64,000 nt of DNA from Seriola aureovittata (lineage: Eukaryota; Chordata; Actinopteri; Carangiformes; Carangidae): positions 14,078,501 through 14,142,500 of the forward strand of contig NC_079382.1 of NCBI RefSeq assembly GCF_021018895.1, read 5' to 3'. The notes under the pieces are model-generated. The model was given only the letters and a program-made list of their open reading frames with translations. It searched no databases and was not told the DNA's origin. Each line of letters begins with the position of its first letter. Position 1 is the first letter of the stretch. This document shows, piece after piece, positions 34,117-47,376 of this stretch. Position numbers and translations under genes: made by a program.

Positions 34117-34434
34117 CTGGGACGCCCAAAGCAATACTTTTGACTCTCTCTTCGAGTCTTTGTGTGTGTCCAACCTTCCATTTAGGCCAGTGCAAAGAAG
34201 ATATATGGATGTGTGGAACAGAGTGACCTTGACATTCTGGGTGTGTATATGTGTTTGTGTGTGTGTGTGTGAGATGGGGGTGGGTGAGGGTCTATACTGA
34301 CTGTGCACCAAATACACCCATCTATAAATCATTATAATAGAACACCAGTACATCAATTTAAAAAAATAAATCAACAAAACATTAAAAGAATACACTGTCT
34401 TCAACAGCAATTCAAAATTGCTAGTCATCATGAA

Positions 34435-34513
34435 CCCATATTTAGAATATTATAATATATTACCCATATTTAGAATATTATAATATATTACCCATATTTA
34501 GAATATTACTGTT

Positions 34514-34546
<33 letters not shown>
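34435..34546. repeat. 28-bp tandem repeat plus (AT)n
   Basis: Two full identical 28-base units start at 34435 and 34463 and a partial third starts at 34491. Each begins CCCATATTTAGAATATTA. An (AT)15 run at 34517-34546 follows. Very AT-rich. Confidence 0.9.
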
Positions 34547-34549
<3 letters not shown>

Positions 34550-35324
34550 GAACAGATACAATACATATCTTATGAAACGATACTTTCAGTTCAGTTAAAC
34601 ATGCGTTTAGAAAAAAAAAAAAAGCCATTATGTGATTTGTTTTTGGGCCCCTGCTGTTGCAGACCAGTTGCGGACTCTACAAAACACATTCAACCCAGAG
34701 ACTAAACAGTGCCCTTAAATACCTGGTCCTAGGTTTTCTGTGTCAATTATTTTGTTGTAATTTGAAAATAATTACCATTTCAATACAAGAATTCAACACA
34801 GGGGTAATGCAAATTCCTGTTGAAATATTAGCAATGGAAAATTCACTAACAAATTTGGAAGTAATCAAATGACACACAGTAAACCTGGAGGTCTGCGGGC
34901 CCCAGGGCAGTCGCCCACTTTCCTCGTGCCTTGTGTGTATGTTTTAAAAATGTCCAATTTTAGTGACCCCTAGTGGTTGAATCTGAAGACACTGTATTTG
35001 AAAGCAGTGTGCTAGTGTTCTCTAGGATAATTTCATTTTTCTCTAAATAAGAAAAATAGAATAATTAAAAAGATTCTACAATCTCATAAAATTCTACATA
35101 AAGGTATTGTAATATTATAACCTCTCCTTATGTCATGTGTTTACTAAATGAATCTGTGTCCAACAACTAATTAAGTTTTACTGACATCATGCTGCCTCTG
35201 TCTGATGTGAATATAGGACATTTTCTTTTCTCTGTCTACAGAGAAATGACGCTTGGGAGAAGGTTCATAAAGGGGGACATAAATAGTCAATGGAGGCAAA
35301 CCAAGTAATGTGTTATATTGCCAT

Positions 35325-35326
<2 letters not shown>

Positions 35327-35382
<56 letters not shown>
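35327..35382. repeat. (CA)28 microsatellite
   Basis: Uninterrupted CA array. A second CA array lies 270 bases downstream. Confidence 0.95.
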
Positions 35383-35388
<6 letters not shown>

Positions 35389-35646
35389 TACTCGCTGGAG
35401 CAACATGGGTTAGTCATTAATCTAAAGTAATGAACGCACACTCTGCAAGATAACACATCTCCATGTAGGTCAGTGGTGGATGATGCAAGACACAGTATAA
35501 CACACAGACACTGCTCACTGTGTCTTCCTCTCCACACATTTAAATCCAGTCCTTCCCTGACGTGACTTTTCATGAAAAACCGTTCACCATGAAGAAGACA
35601 GCATGGTAGAGTACAGTATGGTATATTGCACCCTGTGACCCAGTGT

Positions 35647-35650
<4 letters not shown>

Positions 35651-35694
<44 letters not shown>
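35651..35694. repeat. (AC)22 microsatellite
   Basis: Uninterrupted AC array followed by a short A run. Confidence 0.95.
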
Positions 35695-35699
<5 letters not shown>

Positions 35700-38027
35700 A
35701 ATGTAATGCAGTCACATGCAGCCACATGCTACAGTGGGAGGTAATGCTGTCAACCCCTGGAGGTTGGTAGGGGGATGGGAACACGGTGGGGGTTAGTGGG
35801 CTTATACAGCAAATGGATTGAGAGCAAGCTGAGCATGTTGCCCCCCTCACATGGGGAAATAACACAGCCTAGGTATGTGTGTGTGAGAGCGTGGGGGAGA
35901 GATGAACTCTGTATCTACTAGCTGGATATAAAGGAGGAGATGAGGGTTAGACAGGCAGCTTTTCTGTTTCCTGCATGATTATTCCACCTCATCTCCCTCT
36001 CCACATCCAACCCAGCATCATCCTCTTCCTTTCTCTGTGTGGGGCTGTTATTGAGGAAAAGTGGGGTTGACAGTGGAGAAATAGGAGAGAAAATATACAG
36101 AAAATTATATAGGGAGGAAACGTGACAATGAATGAATGGAAGGTGAGAAAAAGAGAGCAGGAGGGGGGAGCAGAAGCTGTAAATGACTGATACGGAAAAG
36201 GGATTTTAACAAGATTTTATTGTGTAATATGCATAATTTCATTTTGGATGTTTTCACTGTAATCAACATATACTATCAAATAAAATGTAGGTTTTTCAGA
36301 TATATCTAAGATTACATCACTCGCTCAGACCTCTCACAAGTCCAAAACAAATCAATGTGACAAATGAAAAGCATCAATCAACACAATGATTTCTCCTCTT
36401 CTAACGGTCCACTCCTGCACTCCTGGTGCGTGAGGTTATCCAGTTCAATCCCATCAATGCTCAAACCCCCATCGATTCAGATAGAAAGACCAAAATCATT
36501 TCAAATCCATGCCGATGCTTCACCAAGGGTGATAACCAGAAACAGAGGGAATATCCATCAGTCTCTAGTGCTGTTTTATTTTCTAGACCTCTTGGCTTCA
36601 TCCTCATCCTCCAAGTTTCAGACCATGATTTCATTCACTCTTCTCGTTCTTTTCATGTTTTTCCTCAAAACGTGTCTGTGGAGTGAAAGAGTGTGAGAGG
36701 AAGACCGCAGAGAGATCAGGCAGGGATTCAACAAAAAAAGATAAAGGAAAGATGAAGTATGAGGAGAGTAGTGCATTGTATTGCAATAGAGGCATCATCC
36801 ACTTACACAGCGCTGAGGAATCTTTCTGATATTTGACGCATCACCACCATGAGACAGATGAAAACACAAATATTGCTTCCTGTATCAAACTGATCTATGA
36901 AAGTGAAACTCAATTTGGAAAGACATTTGAGTCAGTTGAAGACTTCCACCTGCCAAAGGAATACACAGTTAGACTGATATTCTCTAAGCACTCAACTATC
37001 CAAGGAATCACACATGAAAAAAATGTCAAAATCTTGAAAATTTAAAGTTCTGTTTTGAGGGTGTTAACAAAGACATAACACCGTTTGGTATCTGGCAGTA
37101 ATGCTACATCAGTGTCAAGCATTAATCCTTGTTTCCTACAGGGGTTCAGTTTTTATTGTCTGAAAAATAATACTTTTTTGAAAGATAAACAATATAATGT
37201 ACATGAATGTTCTCTCTTTGGAAAAGGTAGTTTAAAAAAAAAATCATGCCTCTATTTGAAAGTTAATAGTAGAGAGATGACGTGAAATGAGGGGTGAGAA
37301 ATGTGGAACAAAAGTCTCCGGCTGTGTCTCCGTTTATGGTCATCGCCATAATCCTCTATGCCACAAATAAAGCCAGTTAAATAAATCTTACTGTAACTGA
37401 ACGTCCACTTACTAGGTTTTTCTGGGACTTTCAACTGTGTCTCAGTCTTCATCAGTGAAGTTTGAAGCATGATATTTGTTCAGTTGTCAATATGCGTCAA
37501 TACGTGTCTGTTTGAGTCAGATACGTTTAATATATTTTTACTGAAACACTGATATGCACCGTTCAGAAAGTCACTTTTGTATTCAATGTAAAACCAAAAC
37601 ACAAAACACATAAAAACACGTAATTAACATATGGAAACCAACAAACAACCAGACAAACAATCAAAAGAAAAAAGTCTCTGGAAAAACAATGGAGGATCAA
37701 TTTTTCCTCAGATCATCAGAGACCAATGCAGACTAGGAGAATAGAAGTAGTCAGTGAAGATGAAAGAAAAGGAGGGGGATGACGCCACAGATCAAGGTGA
37801 TGCTGCTGTCCTTGTAAGAGCTACTAGTCTCTCTCTGATGTTGTGTTGGTGCGATTCTAGTATTTGTTCTGTGGTGTAATCAAAGAGCCCTGAAATTGTA
37901 GCGCAAACACAGGAGACAAGGCTCAGTGTTCCTTCATACTACAGTACATATTTGACTACAGCACTGCTACTGCTCTCGATATTATCATTTTTAAAATATG
38001 CCTATTTCAACACCCTGCCACCTCTGA
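35695..38027. other. Intergenic DNA, no gene seen
   Basis: Mixed AT-rich sequence. It ends in a (CT)10 run at 38028-38047. Short open frames only, none with family resemblance. Confidence 0.45.
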
Positions 38028-38358
38028 CTCTCTCTCTCTCTCTCTCTGTTTATTAACCCAACCTCTTCTTCTCACTTCCTCAGCTATCTCTATTTCTGTC
38101 ATTGCACCCCACCTCTGCCTATCACTTTTCACACCAACACTGTGGATTGCATCCTCACACGCTTGAACTTGTGATGTGCCCATATGGATGCACATACCTT
38201 TAAATCTCAAAGGAAATGGAAGAAAAGGAATGGAAAGGCCTGTGAATATGTAGGTATACATTCTTTGTAGATTTTATCTACATTACAGCAAGGAAATATG
38301 TGTAAATGCATGGTATTGATGACTGTTTTTTTTTTTTATTATCAGTTGGTACATGCCG

Positions 38359-38362
<4 letters not shown>

Positions 38363-38392
<30 letters not shown>
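38363..38392. repeat. (GT)15 microsatellite
   Basis: GT array about 200 bases from the inversely oriented CA array at 38595-38661. Confidence 0.9.
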
Positions 38393-38395
<3 letters not shown>

Positions 38396-38594
38396 CTGTA
38401 ATTACAAAAGGACTGTGCAGTGTGAAGCAATCTGTCATCCCACCACAGGCTGTGAGTCTGAGCTATAATCTGCCTTGATGACGCTGATCACAGCCTGTGA
38501 ATGGAGGTGCTGCGGGACAGTGCTCAACCGCTCTGTGCCAGTGTGCCATTACAGAGATGACATCATTCCACTGCAGCACTTAGCGCGCGCATTG

Positions 38595-38603
38595 CACACG
38601 CAC

Positions 38604-38648
<45 letters not shown>

Positions 38649-38661
38649 CACACGCACACAC
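38595..38661. repeat. (CA)n microsatellite with CG interruptions
   Basis: CA array broken by a few CACG units at both ends. Confidence 0.9.
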
Positions 38662-39047
38662 AGAAGTATCATGCTCAGTTCTCAGGTCTTTCCACTTGTC
38701 ATGGATCCGTCCTCGTGCGGCCAGCAGCAATTAGCATGTGTGTTCGTTCATGTTTGTGCAGAGCAGGAGTTCAGATAAGGTATAGAGATCAGACGAGAGG
38801 CGAGCCATGGAGATTAAGATCCATCAACGGGGCAGTGTCAATGCTGGCTGGAGGATGAGAAGCCCCACTAATGGCCATATCTAGACAGATCCATCACATC
38901 TCCATCTTGTTTACACTTTGAACCCCACATCACATATTGATGACTCACTCCTCATTAGCCAGCTCACTGCTACGTGTGTGTGCATGGCATCAAGTGTCTC
39001 CATTTGTGTGTGTATATGGCGAGAAAAGATAGGGATATTAACAATCA

Positions 39048-39070
39048 TAGATAGATAGATAGATAGATAG
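39048..39070. repeat. (GATA)n microsatellite
   Basis: Five to six ATAG units. Confidence 0.85.
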
Positions 39071-42000
39071 AACAGCACTGAATGGTGTGAAGGGTGAAGA
39101 GTGCACACATACACCCTGTATGTGACCTATTACTCTGTATTTAACTTGTTTTATCTTCATGTCACGACCAACTTGTCGCCCAACCTGTCTTTATGACTAA
39201 TAGCACTAGCAGCCAGAAGCCACAGTGACTCCTCACCATCCAGTCTGGCCAGGCAGCAGTCTCTCTCTTTGCTTGTTCAACTGGCAAAGTTATTAATGCT
39301 TAAGCCTTTTGTTATTGTTCAAGCAGAGTCTGTTGGATGTGCTGTCTGACCACAGGTTGGTCATCCCGATTTCAAATGGCCAAACCCAGAGGTGGGGCAA
39401 GAAACTGTCCATCAGCGTGTGGACTCGGATTAGAAGACAGAATTTAGTCATCGGTCATGAGGTATGAGAGAGGATTAGAGTTGGACATATGACAAGGTAT
39501 TATAGTGATTAATATGGTAGTATACTAGTGTAGGGATTCAACTTTTATGTTTTTTTTTTCTATTTTCTTAAGGTTTTTATTAAATGTTCTTAAATCTTAT
39601 GTATTATATTTGATCGTTTAGAGTATATATATTGTCGGTGTTGTGTTTGCTTGTTTTAATGAACTGTCAGATGGCCAAAAGACCACCGCTGTGGACAATA
39701 AAGTTGTATTCTATGTATTCTGTGATGAAGCTGCAAACTTGCTTAGTTTTTTTTTGCCATTGTGAATAAGCATTTAGTGAGTTTTGATCTGTTGACAAAA
39801 ATTTGCAGAAAGGTGCACACATCTGAACGCAGAGTAATTGGAATTTATCGAACCACTAGACAGGTTCAAACAAGCCAATGCCATATAATGACTAGAGACT
39901 GATCAACAACTGGATTTAGTGAAGGATGATGCCAATGTCACTATTTGAGAGTTTATAAAGCCCAATAACAATATGTGAACTGATATTCTTTTGTTTTTAC
40001 ACATACTCCTAACAAACCCCTTTGGATCAATTCAATTTGGTTATTATTATTAAACAAATATTAGCAAGTACATACTGTAAATCCACACCCCAGTGGTGGC
40101 GAGGAGTCAACTGTGTTTCAGAAAAGCAGTATTTTCTTTTTTAAATAAAGCTGCTGTGTATTGAGTTCTTCTCTTGTCAGGTGATAGCACTTGTTCTTCT
40201 GTTGTTTTGTAGCTGTCATAATGGATGAAACTATAACTCGCATGTCATAGCTTTATAAAGACAACATTGTATAACACATTACCTGGCGAGCCATAGCTCA
40301 GGAGCATTATTAGCCCGATTCTAGACTTGTACTTTTTTTTATAGTGATTCAAATAGGCCGGGCGGTGAGTCTGTGACAATGTTTCCACAGGTCAGAGAAA
40401 CAATGGACCAGTCAAAGCTTAGTGGCAGGATTACAAATGGGGAGTCACCTACATTGCTAGCTAGATACTCAGCTACAATCATAAAAAATAGTGACAGAAA
40501 AATGGCAACAAGTTTGATATCGACACAGCAAAAATCAGCAGATGTTCTGTTAACTGCTCCTGGCGACCTCAACTGCAGTTTCCCTGTCAACTGAAAATGA
40601 CGTTAGCTGGACGGACATATCACTTGCTACTGATGATGATGGTTAAAGCCAAACCAAAAAAAACACAACCTCCTACATTTCAGTGCACAATGACCACTTG
40701 CAGAAGCTTTTAGTCTTCTTGCCTTATGTATTTCAGCTTTTAGAGCTTGTTTTGCACAAGGAGTGCTGACTCACAATATTACACGCTGTACGAACAAAAA
40801 TATACACAAAGACACACATGTATGGAAGGACTCATGTGGCACTGTACACACACCGCTCCCTCTCAGGTAGAATTCCATCCTTATCTGACTCTGAGAGTAA
40901 TTTAACCACCTGTACCACCTGTGTCTCAGTGGCTATCATCCCGATCTGCATACTCACAGGTAAAAGCAAGCCCACATGGAAACACATGTAACCTAATGCG
41001 TGCATACACCAACATATTGCTGTATGGTGAAAACTGGTGTTAGCTAATAGGTGAACAGTTTGGAGATGTGGTGGACACTGATGATCTATCATGGAAACAG
41101 TATCTACACGCAGTCATTTGTTCACATGAGCATTGCTGGGTTATCTCACTCGTGCTGATATCTGGGGGTGGCCTGCAGTGCTCTCTGAGTACACAGGTTA
41201 ATTACTTTCTATATTAAAACAAAGATGACATTTACAAATAGGAGCCCACTTACATGGAACAAGGCAGAGGCGAATAACAAAACCCCGAAACTGTGGGTGG
41301 AGATGAAGACGGTGGGAAACAAACATACACAGTCAGTTACTTATGATGTGACATGGAACCAGCCAATGAGACAACCAGCAGAGACAAGAAACATTAAACT
41401 GGTACTTATTTTGCTGCATATTAAAAGACATTAGTACATAGCTTTGGTAGGCTCTAATTTTTACACATTCAATTTTCTCTCAAATAAAAATAATGCCCAT
41501 CATCAGGCTGGGGTAAGAATGATGAACATAACTTGGCTCAAAATGAATCTTCTTGAATCTGGACATCGCTGCCCTTAAATAAGAAAAGAAAAAAATAAGA
41601 GAAGGAAAAAATGGAAAAAAATTTTTCCAGCTGCTCAGTAACCTCACTGACCTCGCGCAGACTGGTGTGACTGCAGCCAGGCCAGACATTTAGTCAGTCA
41701 GGTGACCAGCTGACTGGGAACTGCTATTGAAATGTGGGTTTGGTATTTGTAGTTGTGGTGAGCCTGCTCTTTCAGCCATAAAGCATGTTTGAATATTTTG
41801 AGTTTGCAGTCAACCCTTGGCTTGGCATCGGCTATTTCAGAGAAGCACAGTGGACTTTTTTTTTTTTTCTCCCTCCATTTCTTTTCATCCTTTCTAAAAT
41901 GTCTTCTCTTCATGAAAGAATGCGTGAAAATATCAAGCAAACAGAAATGACTCTCTTTATTTGAGGTTCTTTTGTATATTTGAGTGAAAATGAAAAGGCC

Positions 42001-42354
42001 ACATTGGTAGACCGAAAGTACCTGATGCATGTACTGGGTTTGGTAAAAATGACAAACAGTGTGGTTATGAATGTACTATACTGTATATGACAACAAAGCT
42101 TGGGTTTCACAAATCATTCAGACAGGTTTTTACTTTGACAGACAGAAAAGACCAAGAGACTGAGGCATCTCTGGAGCGCTGTGAATATACTTTTAATATC
42201 TAGGCATATATAGGCAAATGTATTCTTTGTAACTTTCACAATGTAAAATCTGGTAACATATCATTGCTTCACATAGAGAAGCTAGCAACGATGATTAGAC
42301 AGCAAGTCTTGATTAGCAGGTCCGTAGCCAGGAGTTTAAAAACACTGAGATCAT
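39071..42354. other. Intergenic DNA, no gene seen
   Basis: A segment near 40340-40600 is open on both strands, but neither translation has a recognised family. Nothing here is supported as a gene. Confidence 0.45.
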
Positions 42355-42519
42355 GTGGTGCCCCTGTGGCTTATGGGTTAAGACGATGAAAGGCAATGTC
42401 CCTGGTTTGAGTCCAGCCAAGAACCTTTGTTGCGTCTCTCTCTCATCACATTTACTGTCACCTCACCACTCTGTAATAAAGGCTTAAAATGCCCAAAAAT
42501 ATGTTTAAAAAAAAAAAGG
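42355..42519 (+). mobile_element. tRNA-derived SINE with A-rich tail
   Basis: The head TGGTGCCCCTGTGGCTTATGGGTTAAG carries an A-box-like segment. A B-box-like GGTTTGAGTCC follows at about 42402-42412, then a pyrimidine-rich body and AATAAAGGCTTAAAATGCCCAAAAA, ending in an A11 run. I recognise this as a widespread percomorph SINE type. It is a diverged copy and no clear target duplication is seen. Confidence 0.7.
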
Positions 42520-43889
42520 AATAGCAGGGTCATAACTTTGAATTGCCTCAGTACAACCACAGAAATGGCTAGACTCTGACTAGACATCAAACTTTTAACC
42601 TTTTTCATGTTGTATTTGTGCATTTAACTAAAAACGAAGCCCCTTGGTTTTAGTTTAACTTTTTGTTTTCTTGTTCAGCTTTCCATTGGTGTGCTCATCA
42701 TCAAGACAATAAGATGGTGTGATATTCTTGGGGTCATAAGGGAAAAATATGTACTTTTAAGCAATTTAGTTCTTTTCAGTTTTCTATTTGTATATATTGT
42801 GTATTGTTGGTGCTCCAGTGATAGACGTGGGGTGCACCTGCAGCTAGTGTAAAGGACAAAAGAGCTGAAACATTTGGTAGATGTCCTACCTACAAAATGC
42901 CATTAATATAATTGGGTCTTACGAAATGGCATTAAATCCCGTAAGTGGTCCTGACTTCAGAATCTGATTGGAATTAATTAACTGAGAAGCCAAGCTTTCA
43001 TTAACACTGTTGATTCGTATAGTTTCCCTAAGAAGATAAAACAGATGCTGTGCTCTGTTAATTCTAATGCTCCCATAAATTCTGCAGTCTGAAGGTTCCA
43101 CAAGAATGTTTCCAACCCTTTCCAATCCCAACTAACCCTTAAGATACAAAACACACATAAACTTACAGGTAAACCTTGAATAATCTTTTTATGATAGCAG
43201 GCTTGACCTCTGGTAGGGGAGTGGGTCTATTGGTTGTTCTGAACAGGGGGGGAAGGCAAGAGGAGTAGTAAGGCCAAGACTGTCAGCAGATCGGCCGGCA
43301 AGGGTCTGTGTTAATATTTGGCGTGGAGGCCTGGGGGAGGTTTCAGACATGCAAGCAAAGGCTTTGCAGAGTAACTTGACAACACCCCATTTCTGACTGT
43401 TCTCCCCTCTCCCTTTCCCTTCATATGTTTCGCAACAGCTGAGGAAAAGTACCCAGCCCAGTGTCAGGTATCAGGGGGTTGCAGTACGTCTGCTCTCGTT
43501 TAATGCTGCCTTCCACAAAACAAACATTGTGCAAGAGGACTTCCAGGAACTTGAGAAGAACATGGAGTTGTTTTGCTGTTTATATCCCTCCAGACTCTGA
43601 CACGAAAAAGAGTTCGGGAGGGGGTGTGAGGTTAAATCTGTTCACGCACAGGCTTTCTGATACACACACACACAGTTTTGAAAAACAGTTGGCAAGTTAA
43701 CTTGAATTAACAGCACATGTAAGGCAGACAGGAGTTGTAACATTTTCCTTGCTGGGCTGAAAAATTCCTCTCTCGGCAATATGAACTGTTAACAGCGGCC
43801 CTGTGCTTCCACAGCACTCGTGAAATTTATGTACTTCTAATACGTTCATATTTTTACAGCAATAAAATAAGTTAAGACAAGGACACAGA
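42520..43889. other. Intergenic DNA downstream of foxo3
   Basis: Sequence beyond the predicted foxo3 poly(A) site. No exon is recognised. The reading frame at 43461-43700 has no family resemblance. Confidence 0.45.
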
Positions 43890-45934
43890 AGGGGTGTGGA
43901 GCCTCACCAAGCTTTATTTACATGCGCACCATTTCTTATACAAACTAGATTACAATTCAAAATGGAATACACAGGAAAAATACCCACTAACATCAAGTCG
44001 AGAAGAAGCAAGATTAATAAAGGGCAAAGTTCAAAGGGCAAAGTTCAGAGGGCGTATGGATGGGAGCTGGCCCTTAGCAAGGATGGAAAAGGTTCAAGAG
44101 AAGATAATGAAAAGGAAACGTCCAAGAGGTGATTAAGGTATCTAGTGGTATGTCTCTTCTAAAATTTTTTTTGCTTTTCTTAGCATTAAATTTGCACGTT
44201 GTGCTGCAGGTGTGTGTGTGTGTGTGTGTGTGTTCAGCACAAGAACAGATAATCTGTGCCTGAATGAAGCAGTAGCACTGAGTGACTGTGTGGAGGGCCT
44301 GCTCCACTATGACTAAGTGTAAACTATCTCCCCGAAGAGCCGAAACATTTTAAACTGAATGTACAAAATGTTAGCAACACTTTCCTGTGATTGAGATCCC
44401 CTTTGCAGTTTATCAGGGATCAATAACTCTTCTTTAAATAGAAAGGATTACAGCGTTCCCTGGATTCACCTTGTCCGTCGCCTTCACAGGAGGATTAAAG
44501 TAATATTTAGTACAGTCAGTGTAGATAAATTCAAATGCTTAGCAGTTCAGGTGATGGCTCAGGATTCTCCCTGCCAAAAGTAAAGGTGATAATGCTCTGG
44601 AAATTTTATATGTGACAAGATGTAGGGAATTCCAGCTCATTGTCAGATGATGCTTCAACCACGTTAAGGTCATAACTAACAGCTCAAATGAGAGCACCGG
44701 GACGTGAGCCTGCTGTACTCCACGGGGAATAAAAGGAGCGTGAAGCTGAGGGACGTCCGTTAAGGAGGCTTCCTCTGCGTCTGCGACGAAGTGCACACAC
44801 TCGTAATAGTAAACCCATCAATGCAGGAGGATGGTTCAAGTGCTGCTCTGTAAGCCCTGATTTGAAAAATTGAAACAGAGTGTGCGTTTGCGTGCTGAAG
44901 ACACAGGGTTCCTCTCTGTATTACAATTTCTGTCGAGGGACGGCACCATTGGCAGGGTCAAAGGGGGTACAGCTATGTCATGCACTAAACCTCAGATAGC
45001 ACAGTAGATCATTCTAGCCAACCATGCACACACACTCCTCTCCCTTGGCCTCAAAGTGATATACACACATCTGTACACTATTATACACAGCGGGGCATAC
45101 ACTTCATGTCACTACCCCAGACAGAGAAGGGGTACCAGGGTCTCAACATGCTACAACAATGGTGCTTCTTCCACCATTTACAAAATCTGGTTCAAGAATT
45201 AAATCGCTGGTAACAGTGTTCCCTCCTACCTGGCGTGTAACGTTGTTCATTATTCCTTCAACTTTACCTTCAGAGGTATTACAAAATCCAAGGGTCAAGT
45301 ACTACATGAGTATATAAAGACATACAGCGAGTATATATGCATTTCACACAATTCATAATGCATAAATACATACATGCATACAGTCGGCCGTGCTGTATGC
45401 ACCATGAGGGATAGTGAGGGATTACACATCGTCGTGAGATTAGTTCAACAGAAATACACACCACAGATGAACACATACACACACATACACACACAGACAC
45501 GTACTCAGGAGATACAGGAAGTCACCTGCAGGAGCACCAGGCGTGTCCATGAGGGGATGTGTGTATGTGTGTCACGAGTCCGACAAGAGGGGAAAAAAAA
45601 ACAAACAAAAACCTATGACAGCAAAACCAAAAATAACAGACCGCGAGAAGTCTTAAACCTGACGTTGATCTTGCTTCCTCCTCTTCATCATGGCGGCCAA
45701 AAGTTCACAGGTTACAAGTTCACAAACACAAAGCATTACTGTTTTTATCAAGAAATGTTAAAATACCATTAGAATGTGACTTGATGTTACTTAAATGGGA
45801 AGCCTCCCTTTTCCCCCCTGAGTGGTTCTATATATGCATAACAAGCCCCACAAGCTCATGACAAGAAAACAGCAGAGCTTAACACAGATCCCTGGTATTA
45901 TTTTTTCTATGTGTGTGTAATATATGTACGTGTC

Positions 45935-45965
<31 letters not shown>

Positions 45966-46110
45966 CTGTGTGTGCATGTGTGTGTGTGCGTGCTGCGATT
46001 TGGCTGCCAGCATATCCTACTGTTTGTTTCAAGTAATTTGGCAATATACAGAGATAGCTTATTGTTTTACTCAAGAAACAAATGGCTTCTAGAGGAATGA
46101 GCCTAAAACC

Positions 46111-46142
<32 letters not shown>

Positions 46143-47376
46143 GCCGTCTACAGGTTCGACCTTGCCGTGCTACAAGTGGCTGCAGCTTCGGGCTTCTGCA
46201 GGTCATGGGTAAAAACAAAAAAAAACAAACAAACAAACAAACAAACAAACAAACAAACAAAAAAAACCAAAGTAAATGCACGGCTTGCTCTCAGGACAGG
46301 ATTCAACACTGTTTACATAGCACCTGTTATGGTGTGGAAATGTTCACAACCCTAGGACACAGGTATTCATTTTGGCTACATCATATGCTGTGATAAACGA
46401 CCTCGACAGACCTCACCAGAAGCTAAGAAACCTAAGAAAAGACAGTCGGTATCTTCCCCTCCCTCCTTCTTGAACTTTCCACTGCCCTGCACTGTACAAA
46501 CATCCATGACAGAGATTTTCTTCCTATAGTCTTTTTTCACTTTTTCTTTTTTTTTTACAGTTAGATATACACAAAAGAGAAAACTTATTTTGTAGTATTC
46601 AGCTAATTGTAATATAACCCTCAGTATGCTGCGGTTACGTTAAATTCAAGCAATTTGTAAGAACAAAACAGGAAGTGCATGGCATTATACTGAGAACTTC
46701 TAAGGTTCTGAAATCTTGCAAACTGGGGCAAAGTGTAGTTTTGTCTGTTATGTGTGTTTGCATGTATTTGGATGCGCGGCTGCTCAGTGAGTAAGATACA
46801 GGAAAACCCAAAAAAAACAAAACAAACACTGAACGTTTAAAATCACTAAATGAGAACAGAGGCATTTTTTTTCAACATAACACATTCCAGGAAACCACTT
46901 GATCAGATTTACACCATATCACTTTTTGATTTTTTCACTTTACACTTTTGTCTTTTTCTTTTTTTTTTTTTGTCTTCAATGGGAACAACTGCACCGTGCA
47001 CTCCTTCCATCTTTGCTTGATATTTAGTCCTTGTATTCCACCTGAAACCCCTTCTGATAAGCACAGTCTCTTTGATATCAACAGACTGGGTGTCGAAAGG
47101 AAAATTGCATAATTCTAAGATTTGTGAGTTTGTTGTGATTGTTTGACATAGCTTTCTTGTTGTTGTTGTTTCACAGGAGGCTTTGAGGGCTTGTGTGCAG
47201 CATCTCTAGAGTCTGTCGGATCGTTCATGGTTCACCAGTGTGGGAGCGAAGGTAAAGCTCTCGAGAGGAAGTCTTCTTCTGTAAACACAGGGTTTGTATT
47301 TTACGTTGTGCTGATGGCAGGTTTGGCAAAAAGGGTGTTGTGTGTCTGATCTTCTCTTGCACCACACAGTTCAGAC
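43890..47376 (-). other. foxo3: foxo3 3'UTR exon (last, non-coding)
   Basis: Begins after a good acceptor (TTTTTCACTTCAG on -, AG at 47378-47377). It runs to the only canonical AATAAA that I find on - in this stretch (43918-43913, in AAATAAAGCTTGG), giving about 3.5 kb. Mammalian FOXO3 also carries its long 3'UTR on a separate last exon. The UTR holds a C29 run on + (G29 in the RNA; 46114-46142), a (CAAA)n-type run (about 46219-46260) and TG-rich runs near 45910-45992. The exact 3' end is inferred. Confidence 0.65.
46114..46142. repeat. C29 homopolymer (G29 in foxo3 RNA)
   Basis: Twenty-nine consecutive C on +, within the predicted foxo3 3'UTR, 70-120 bases from a (CAAA)n run. Confidence 0.9.

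Noticed and set aside
33840..34431. Open frames with long His-Thr or Cys-Val runs
   Set aside because: Translations of (CA)n/(GT)n microsatellites. The same applies to similar frames near 14.2, 17.4, 35.3, 38.5, 54.8, 57.0, 58.4 and 62.3 kb.
39640..39725. Possible LINE 3' end (GACAATAAAGTTGTATTCTA)
   Set aside because: The phrase is suggestive of a retroelement tail, but I cannot trace a body or target duplication, so I do not call it.
40339..40594. Open frames on both strands, one with a hydrophobic stretch
   Set aside because: No family match that I can recognise and no splice sites tying it to a gene. It may be an old repeat or chance.
42355..42519. tRNA gene
   Set aside because: It has A- and B-box-like segments but cannot fold as a full tRNA, and continues into a SINE body and A tail. 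The same reasoning applies to 9620-9806 and 20332-20730.
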